Below are positions 1 through 7,698 of a stretch of 7,698 nt of DNA, one piece after another. The notes under the pieces were generated by a model. It was not told where the DNA came from. It saw nothing but the letters and a program-made list of their open reading frames with translations, and did not search any database. Made by a program: the position numbers and the translations under genes. Each line of letters begins with the position of its first letter. The stretch's first letter is position 1. This DNA is from Deltaproteobacteria bacterium. GTDB taxonomy: Bacteria > Myxococcota_A > Polyangia > Polyangiales > Houyiibacteriaceae. The stretch spans positions 1 to 7,698 of the forward strand of contig JAFDFW010000079.1 of the NCBI GenBank assembly GCA_019309605.1. Direction: 5' to 3'.

Positions 1-1
1 C

Positions 2-1843
<1,842 letters not shown>

Positions 1844-1846
1844 CGA

Positions 1847-2956
1847 GTGTCGCTGCGAATCGACCAGGATCATTCCCGGTTCCGAAACATCGTTCGCGGT
1901 CGGATTCGGCAGAATCTGCGCAAGTACATCTCCAAAGGGGAGCTGCTTGGCAGGCAGGGGAAAGACATCGTCTCGATCCCGATCCCTCACATCGATATTC
2001 CGAAGCTCCGGTTCGGCGACAAGCAGCAGGGCGGCGTAGCTCAGGGCGACGGGGAACCTGGCGACGCGCTGTCGGGTAGCCCGCAGGACGGCGACGGCCC
2101 AGGAAAGGCAGGCGATCAAGCAGGCGACCACCCGCTCGAGGTGGAGCTCACGCTCGACGAGCTGGCGGACATCCTCGGCGAGGAACTCGAGCTCCCCAAC
2201 ATCGAGAACAAGGGCAAGAGCGCGATCGTCGACAAGAAAGATCGTTACGTCGGCGTTCGTAATGTGGGCCCGAACTCGTTGCGCCACTTCAAGCGAACTT
2301 TCCGAAGCGCGCTCCGTCGCCAGATCGCGCTCGGCGCGTACGACCCGAAGCGCCCGGTGATCATCCCGACTCGCGATGACATGCGGTACAAGTCGTGGAA
2401 GACCGAGGAAGAGCCGGTCGCGAACGCGGTCATCATCTACATGATGGACGTGTCCGGCTCGATGGGTGACGAGCAAAAAGAGATTGTACGCATTGAGTCG
2501 TTCTGGATCGATACCTGGCTGCGCAAGCAATACAAAGACATCACAACACGCTTCATCATTCATGACGCGGCGGCGCGCGAGGTCGATCGCAACACGTTCT
2601 TCCGGACGAGAGAGTCCGGCGGAACGATGATCTCTTCGGCGTACCGACTGGCGGCCGACATGATCGAACGCGATTATCCTTCCGCGCAATGGAACATCTA
2701 TCCTTTCCACTTCTCAGATGGCGACAACTGGAGCGTCGACGACACATTGCTCTGCGTCGACATCCTGAAAAAGCTGCTGCTCCCCGCGTCGAACGTGTTT
2801 TGCTACGGCCAGGTCGACAGCCCGTATGGCTCCGGCCAGTTCATCAAGGACCTCAAGGAGCACTTCTCGGATGACGAGCAGTTGATCACGAGCGAGATCA
2901 ACGACCGTGACGCGATTGTCGGGTCGATTCGAGAGTTTCTAGGGAAAGGTAAGTAG
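1847..2956 (+). CDS. yhbH: YeaH/YhbH (UPF0229, DUF444) von Willebrand factor A protein
   Basis: 369 residues from a GTG start fixed by a good Shine-Dalgarno sequence; a plausible full length. The N-terminal part carries the GKDIVSIPI segment shared with YhbH. A Gly/Asp/Gln-rich linker follows (about residues 58-98), then the LELPN segment. The C-terminal half is a vWA fold with a complete metal-ion-dependent adhesion site: D201-x-S203-x-S205 in MDVSGSM, T260 in ESGGTMISS, and D291 in SDGDNW. YPFHFSDGDN is a strong family signature. It is shorter than E. coli YeaH (about 427 residues) and lacks its central insertion, so it is closer to the Bacillus form. Family members are co-transcribed with prkA and needed for sporulation or stationary-phase survival; the metal-dependent partner is not known. 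It sits 3 bases after prkA and 3 bases before spoVR, so one operon is likely. Confidence 0.95.
   Translation: MSLRIDQDHSRFRNIVRGRIRQNLRKYISKGELLGRQGKDIVSIPIPHIDIPKLRFGDKQQGGVAQGDGEPGDALSGSPQDGDGPGKAGDQAGDHPLEVELTLDELADILGEELELPNIENKGKSAIVDKKDRYVGVRNVGPNSLRHFKRTFRSALRRQIALGAYDPKRPVIIPTRDDMRYKSWKTEEEPVANAVIIYMMDVSGSMGDEQKEIVRIESFWIDTWLRKQYKDITTRFIIHDAAAREVDRNTFFRTRESGGTMISSAYRLAADMIERDYPSAQWNIYPFHFSDGDNWSVDDTLLCVDILKKLLLPASNVFCYGQVDSPYGSGQFIKDLKEHFSDDEQLITSEINDRDAIVGSIREFLGKGK
2941..2949 (+). promoter_or_regulatory. Probable ribosome binding site of spoVR
   Basis: The purine run AGGGAAAGG at the very end of yhbH lies ten bases before the GTG at 2960. Spacing is a little long and the match is moderate. 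The family N-terminus follows directly after that GTG, which supports the start. Confidence 0.5.
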
Positions 2957-2959
2957 CCC

Positions 2960-4494
<1,535 letters not shown>

Positions 4495-4498
<4 letters not shown>

Positions 4499-5088
4499 AA
4501 GCCGACGCAGTTGGCGAAGCGGATCGTGGTCGGCCCACCGCCCACGGCGCCAACATCGAACCCAGCCGCCGTGGTGCTGCTGATCAGGGAGCGGCACTCG
4601 AGACCGAAACTAAACTCGTTGCCTTCTACGGACACGTCGGAGAGTTCGCAGGGTTGCTCCATGGACGGGGCGGCTTGTCCGCAAGCGCCAATGTCATAGG
4701 ACACTTGATCCTCGATGATCGCGACGTTGCACGCGGTCTGTTCCACGACGCCTTCGGCGTCGATGGTTGCGCCCCGAAGCTCGAAGGCAAACGTGTTTGC
4801 TATGTTGGCCTCGAGCGTCACAATCCTCGTGCCGTCGGCGCGCTGGACGGCCTCGCAAATCGCGACGATGGGATCTCCGGTGCATGCCGGCTGCCGGTGC
4901 TCGCCCACGATAGCCCGTTGGCCGACCGTGCCGAGACAGGTTTGCGGCGCCAGGGCTCCGCAATCGACCCCGGTGTCCGCTGGGCAGGTCAGGTTCCACT
5001 GTGCATCTACGAGCACGGGACCCCCGCTGTCCGCGCAGGAAAGCGCCAATACCGATACCAGCACGCACATCAAACGGCTCATCTTCAT
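4495..5088 (-). CDS. Cys-rich lipoprotein of unknown function
   Basis: 197 residues from the ATG at 5088. GTG at 5100 and ATG at 5082 are alternatives. The chosen ATG has TGGGG six bases upstream and gives a short lipoprotein signal peptide: a basic start (MKMSR), a hydrophobic stretch, and lipobox LALS-C18 that fits the prokaryotic lipoprotein pattern. Residue +2 is Ala, not Asp, so outer-membrane sorting is predicted in a Gram-negative cell. The mature part has ten further Cys (35, 43, 51, 69, 78, 120, 136, 147, 165, 194), an even number that fits disulfide bonds in an exported protein. No named domain is recognised. The centre and C-terminus look like a beta-rich secreted domain (for example NTFAFELRGATID and NEFSFGLEC). 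Such orphan Cys-rich lipoproteins are common in Myxococcota. It is alone on the minus strand, convergent with spoVR and divergent from terC, so it is probably monocistronic. Confidence 0.82.
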
Positions 5089-5118
5089 CCCCAACCCCAC
5101 GCGCTCAGGTTAGCGACA

Positions 5119-5130
5119 GGGCCAAGGCCC
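5119..5130. repeat. Perfect inverted repeat GGGCC-AA-GGCCC
   Basis: Two 5-base arms separated by AA form a perfect 12-base dyad, lying between the proposed -35 and -10 boxes of the lipoprotein promoter. It could be a repressor operator. In GC-rich DNA such a short dyad can also be chance. Confidence 0.35.
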
Positions 5131-5177
5131 CGCAACTATGGAGCAAAAAGCTTTGCCGCAGACCGGTGAGTCACGCT

Positions 5178-5185
5178 AAGAAGGG
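5178..5185 (+). promoter_or_regulatory. Ribosome binding site of the terC-family gene
   Basis: AAGAAGGG ends eight bases before the ATG at 5194 and selects that start. Confidence 0.65.
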
Positions 5186-5193
5186 CCAGCCGG

Positions 5194-5910
5194 ATGCTCG
5201 AGCTGCTCACCAATCCCGATGCGTGGATCGCGCTAGCCACGCTGACCTTGCTCGAGATCGTCCTCGGCATCGACAACATCGTCTTCATCGCCATTCTGGC
5301 CTCACGCCTCCCCGTCGAGAAGCAGGGGCTGGCCTATCGCTTGGGTCTGCTCGGCGCGATGGTCACCCGAGTCGCTCTCCTGATGACAATCAACTGGGTC
5401 ATGCAACTGACCGAGCCGATGTTCGAGGTCATTGGGCATTCATTTTCGGGACGCGACCTCATCCTTCTCGGAGGCGGGCTCTTCCTGATCGCGAAGAGCA
5501 CCCAAGAAATCTACGAGAAAGTCGAAGGGGAGCCAGAGGAAGACATTCGGGGTTGGTTCAGCGGTCTGCCTGGCATCGTCGTCCAGATCATGATTCTAGA
5601 CATCATCTTTTCGCTCGACTCGGTGATCACCGCGGTCGGCATGGCCGAGGACATCGAAGTGATGGTGACCGCTGTGGTGATCGCGATCGCGGTCATGCTG
5701 CTGTTCGCAAGGCAGATCGGCGACTTCGTCAACAAGTACCCCTCGATGAAGATCCTCGCCCTATCGTTCCTCCTCCTGATCGGCGTTCTGCTGACTGCCG
5801 AGGGCCTCGGCCAGCACATCAACAAGGGCTACATCTACTTCGCGATGGCGTTCGCCCTGATGGTCGAGCTGGTCAACATCCGCTTTCGGACGAAGCAAGA
5901 GGCCGCGTAG
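5194..5910 (+). CDS. TerC family integral membrane protein (short, YgdQ-like)
   Basis: 238 residues, full length for the short TerC class typified by E. coli YgdQ (about 237). It opens with NPDAW and then the family motif TLLEIVLGIDN, where E21, D27 and N28 lie in the first membrane helix. The second hallmark, LDIIFSLDSVITAVG with D136 and D142, lies in a central helix. KGYIYFAMAF is near the C-terminus. About seven membrane segments are visible (roughly 8-30, 48-66, 86-103, 128-150, 153-172, 183-203, 210-228), with a charged loop EKVEGEPEED after the third. The buried acidic residues are the likely cation path. Several TerC-family proteins have been linked to Mn2+ export or to metalation of exported enzymes. 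The tellurite-resistance name is historical and need not apply. mgtE follows 49 bases downstream on the same strand. The family call is firm; the substrate is inferred. Confidence 0.95.
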   Translation: MLELLTNPDAWIALATLTLLEIVLGIDNIVFIAILASRLPVEKQGLAYRLGLLGAMVTRVALLMTINWVMQLTEPMFEVIGHSFSGRDLILLGGGLFLIAKSTQEIYEKVEGEPEEDIRGWFSGLPGIVVQIMILDIIFSLDSVITAVGMAEDIEVMVTAVVIAIAVMLLFARQIGDFVNKYPSMKILALSFLLLIGVLLTAEGLGQHINKGYIYFAMAFALMVELVNIRFRTKQEAA

Positions 5911-5959
5911 GCGAGATTTTTGCTGCGGTCGCCCGCCGCATGCGACAGAATCGCCCGCG
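5911..5959 (+). promoter_or_regulatory. terC-mgtE gap with a possible leaderless-type -10 element
   Basis: No Shine-Dalgarno sequence precedes the mgtE ATG. CAGAAT at 5946-5951 matches four of six -10 consensus positions, and transcription would begin at about 5958, almost on the start codon. The region 17 bases upstream (CTGCGG) is a poor -35. This is a suggestion only: mgtE may be read from its own promoter with almost no leader, or simply by read-through from terC. Confidence 0.25.
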
Positions 5960-7342
5960 ATGCGGTTGGCGCCCCTGATAGGACCGGACCTTCAAGACGC
6001 GATCGCGAGCGGTCCCGAGGCCGTTCGCGAGGCGGTCTCCGAGTTTCACCCTGAAGACATCGCCGAGCTACTCGAGGACTTGTCGGCGAGGGATTCGGTC
6101 GCGCTCGTTCGGGCGCTACCCACCGAGACTGCCGCCGACGTCGTCGAGCGGCTGAGCCCGCATCGCCAGGTCCTCGTGTTCAACGCGATCGACACGGGCC
6201 GTGCCGTCGAGCTCCTCGGGGAAATGGACCCCGACGATCGCGTCGACCTTCTCCAAGAGCTCGAGGAGGACGACGCAACGGCCTTGCTCGCCGCACTCGA
6301 ACGGCGAGAGCCCGAAGCCGCCGAAGAAGTTCGAGAGCTGGTTCAGTACGAGCCGGAAACCGCTGGTGGCCTGATGACCACCGAGTTCGCGTCCCTCCCT
6401 CCCGAGACGAAGGTTTGGGAAGCCATGGAAGCTGCGCGGCGCTTCGGTCGCGAAGACATGGCGGAGATGCTCTACTACATCTACGTCTGCAGGCCGAGCG
6501 GTGAGCTGCTGGGCGTCGTATCCCTGCGAGACTTGATCCTGAGTGAACCGGCGCAGGCGATTTCAGAGATCATGACCGAGAACGTCTTCCAGGTGTCGTC
6601 TTTCGACGACCAGGAGCAGGTCGCGCACGCGATCGCCCGCTACGACTTGGCCGCCCTACCCGTCGTCGACAACCTGTCGCGCATGCTCGGTGTGGTCACC
6701 GTCGATGACGTCGTCGACGTGGTCATTGAAGAGGCCACCGAAGACGCGCAGAAGATGGGCGGCGTCGTGCCTCTGGAGGACTCGTACTTCGAAACGAGCT
6801 GGGCGGAGTTCGTGTGGAAGCGCGGGGTGTGGCTCGTGCTGCTCTTCATCGCGCAGCTGCTGACCGCAACGGTCATCCGCGAGAACCAAGACCTGCTCGC
6901 GGCAACCGTCGAGCTCGTACTGTTCATCCCGCTGATCATCGCATCGGGTGGCAACGCTGGATCTCAGTCTGCGACCCTAGTCATTCGCGCCATGGCGGTC
7001 GGCGAGCTGAAACCTAGAGACTGGGCAAAAGTGGCAGGTCGCGAACTTCTGATCGGACTCTCGCTCGGGATCGCCCTGGGGCTGATCGGCTTTGCTAGAG
7101 GCTGGTTTGCGGGCGATACCGTGGCTCCCATGGCAATCGCCTCCGCCGTTGGGGCGAGCATCCTGGCGATCGTCACCTTGAGCACCATGATCGGTTCGTT
7201 GCTGCCGCTCCTGATCCGACGCGCAGGGCTAGATCCGGCCGTGTCGTCGACGCCGTTCATCGCGTCGGTCGTCGACGTCCTGGGGCTCATCGTGTACTTC
7301 GCCGTAGCGAACGTGATTCTGCACGTGGTGTTCGCCGGCTAG
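5960..7342 (+). CDS. mgtE: Magnesium transporter MgtE
   Basis: 460 residues, similar to Thermus thermophilus MgtE (about 450). The order is an acidic helical MgtE_N domain (about 24-130, with FHPEDIAELLEDL and MDPDDRVDLLQEL), a YEPETAGGLMT junction (130-140), CBS1 (about 140-196, with IYYV-like YYIYV and GVVSLRDLI), CBS2 (about 203-260), and an acid-rich TVDDVVDVVIEEATED (247-262) leading into the plug helix. The C-terminal five-helix membrane domain (from about 290) has the signature GGNAGSQSATL (from 330). D439 in VVDVLGL corresponds to the pore Asp that coordinates Mg2+ in the Thermus structure. In this family the cytosolic domains bind Mg2+ at acidic residues and close the inner-membrane pore when internal Mg2+ is high; those acidic sites look intact. 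ATG 5960 is the only sensible in-frame start between the terC stop and the conserved domain, though it lacks a Shine-Dalgarno sequence. It follows terC on the same strand. Confidence 0.97.
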   Translation: MRLAPLIGPDLQDAIASGPEAVREAVSEFHPEDIAELLEDLSARDSVALVRALPTETAADVVERLSPHRQVLVFNAIDTGRAVELLGEMDPDDRVDLLQELEEDDATALLAALERREPEAAEEVRELVQYEPETAGGLMTTEFASLPPETKVWEAMEAARRFGREDMAEMLYYIYVCRPSGELLGVVSLRDLILSEPAQAISEIMTENVFQVSSFDDQEQVAHAIARYDLAALPVVDNLSRMLGVVTVDDVVDVVIEEATEDAQKMGGVVPLEDSYFETSWAEFVWKRGVWLVLLFIAQLLTATVIRENQDLLAATVELVLFIPLIIASGGNAGSQSATLVIRAMAVGELKPRDWAKVAGRELLIGLSLGIALGLIGFARGWFAGDTVAPMAIASAVGASILAIVTLSTMIGSLLPLLIRRAGLDPAVSSTPFIASVVDVLGLIVYFAVANVILHVVFAG

Positions 7343-7374
7343 CGTCTCCATCTTGGCCTCTTTCATGTTAGGCT

Positions 7375-7394
7375 GCTCCCTTCGCAACGGGAGC
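7375..7394 (+). promoter_or_regulatory. Inverted repeat enclosing the DUF2505 gene's Shine-Dalgarno
   Basis: GCTCCC (7375-7380) and GGGAGC (7389-7394) form a perfect 6-bp GC-rich stem with an 8-base loop. The right arm contains GGGAG, the best Shine-Dalgarno match, six bases before ATG 7400. If both arms are transcribed, the hairpin would hide the ribosome site. It has no following T-run, so it does not look like an intrinsic terminator for mgtE. A weak -10-like TAGGCT at 7369-7374 would place transcription start near 7381, and then the left arm would not be in the RNA. Confidence 0.5.
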
Positions 7395-7399
7395 CATAC

Positions 7400-7698
7400 A
7401 TGCCGCATCTGACCATCAACTACACCCAAGACGTCAACACGGTTTACGACTTCGTGACCGACCCGGAGAACATCAAGAAGCGCTGCGAAGCGTCGGGCGA
7501 ACGGAATGTGCGCATCGAAGTCGAGGAAGCGGGCGGCACGAAGATCATCACGGCAACGCGGGAGATCGACAGCGACCTTCCCGGCTTTGCAAAGAAGCTG
7601 TTCAACGCGACCAACACGATCATCGAACGCCGCGAATGGCGTGACGCGGGCGACAAGAAGACCTGTAAGAGTCACATCGACGTCGTCGGAACGCCTGG
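7400..7698 (+). CDS. DUF2505 family protein, START/SRPBCC-like fold (3' truncated by window edge)
   Basis: The first 99 codons run off the right edge without a stop; family members are about 160-170 residues. ATG 7400 is preceded by GGGAG at good spacing, and the protein begins directly with the expected first strand (MPHLTINYTQDVN). The pattern is: first strand, helix VYDFVTDPENIKKRCEASG, strand RIEVEEAG, strand TKIITATREID, the turn DLPGFAKKLF, then strand TIIERREWRD. This order and the LPG-x5-LF segment followed by an E-x-W strand fit DUF2505, a member of the SRPBCC superfamily whose folds often enclose a hydrophobic ligand. There is no signal peptide, so it is probably cytoplasmic. DUF2505 has no established function and is best known from actinobacteria and Myxococcota. 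Its sense strand also carries a long antisense open frame, which is a codon-bias shadow. Confidence 0.8.
   Translation, partial: MPHLTINYTQDVNTVYDFVTDPENIKKRCEASGERNVRIEVEEAGGTKIITATREIDSDLPGFAKKLFNATNTIIERREWRDAGDKKTCKSHIDVVGTP

Larger units (their letters stand above)
5089..5193. promoter_or_regulatory. Divergent intergenic region with weak promoter candidates
   Basis: This is the only divergent gap in the window, so promoters for both the lipoprotein and terC are expected here. On the minus strand, TTGCGG (complement of 5130-5135) is followed after 17 bases by TAACCT (complement of 5108-5113). The boxes match consensus at only about half the positions. If real, transcription would begin near 5101, giving a leader of about a dozen bases before ATG 5088. 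No convincing plus-strand promoter was found: TTGCCG at 5153 followed by TAAGAA at 5177 would overlap the terC ribosome site. Confidence 0.35.

Noticed and set aside
2020..2140. Gly/Asp/Gln-rich stretch of the vWA gene as a frameshift or repeat expansion
   Set aside because: YhbH and YeaH homologues have the same kind of flexible polar linker at this point, and the frame is continuous.
5143..5156. GCAAA-TTTGC mini-hairpin around AAGCTT
   Set aside because: Five-base arms in the only AT-rich patch of the gap; no position relative to a promoter that suggests function.
5680..5700. GCGATCGC-type palindromes (also near 6000) as a repeat family
   Set aside because: Only a few copies, inside coding sequence, explained by frequent GCG/ATC/GCG codons for Ala and Ile.
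5001..5978. 325-codon plus-strand open frame across the lipoprotein/terC boundary
   Set aside because: It overlaps terC in another frame, has an Arg/Pro/His-rich shadow composition with no domain, and covers the start of a gene with a clear signal peptide.
7375..7394. Intrinsic terminator after mgtE
   Set aside because: The stem is short and is not followed by a T-run; its right arm serves better as the ribosome site of the next gene.

Overview
The window is a gene-dense stretch of bacterial chromosome with high GC by eye, and six of its seven genes lie on the plus strand. No RNA gene, insertion sequence, CRISPR array or phage gene is visible. A lipobox-type lipoprotein with Ala after the acylated Cys points to a Gram-negative cell. 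The PrkA, YhbH and SpoVR proteins look closer to the shorter Bacillus-type versions than to the E. coli ones. A DUF2505 protein together with a Cys-rich orphan lipoprotein fits Myxococcota or a related former deltaproteobacterial lineage. That assignment is inference from protein style, not proof.

Region 1 (1-4498, plus strand) is a tight three-gene operon: prkA (5' end outside the window), a yeaH/yhbH-type von Willebrand factor A gene and spoVR, with 3-nt gaps between them. This is the widely conserved PrkA-YeaH-SpoVR stress/sporulation module: an AAA+ kinase-like ATPase, a MIDAS-bearing partner and SpoVR. It contributes to sporulation in Bacillus and to stationary-phase or starvation responses in enterobacteria. 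Its molecular mechanism is still poorly settled.

Region 2 (4495-5088, minus strand) encodes a small Cys-rich lipoprotein of unknown function, convergent with spoVR. The two stop codons are interleaved in one palindromic CTAG. The 105 bases at 5089-5193 form a divergent promoter region towards the next gene.

Region 3 (5194-7342, plus strand) holds a short TerC-family membrane protein followed by an MgtE Mg2+ channel/transporter. This is a plausible divalent-cation (Mn2+/Mg2+) homeostasis pair, though the 49-nt gap may hold a separate weak promoter. Region 4 (7400-end) is the N-terminal 99 codons of a DUF2505 (START-like) protein. Its Shine-Dalgarno sequence sits inside a perfect inverted repeat.

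Most of the window is recognisable, conserved biology. No convincing new defence or mobile system is present. The points most worth a second look are the orphan lipoprotein, the shared CTAG stop, the hairpin over the DUF2505 ribosome-binding site, and the TerC-MgtE pairing.
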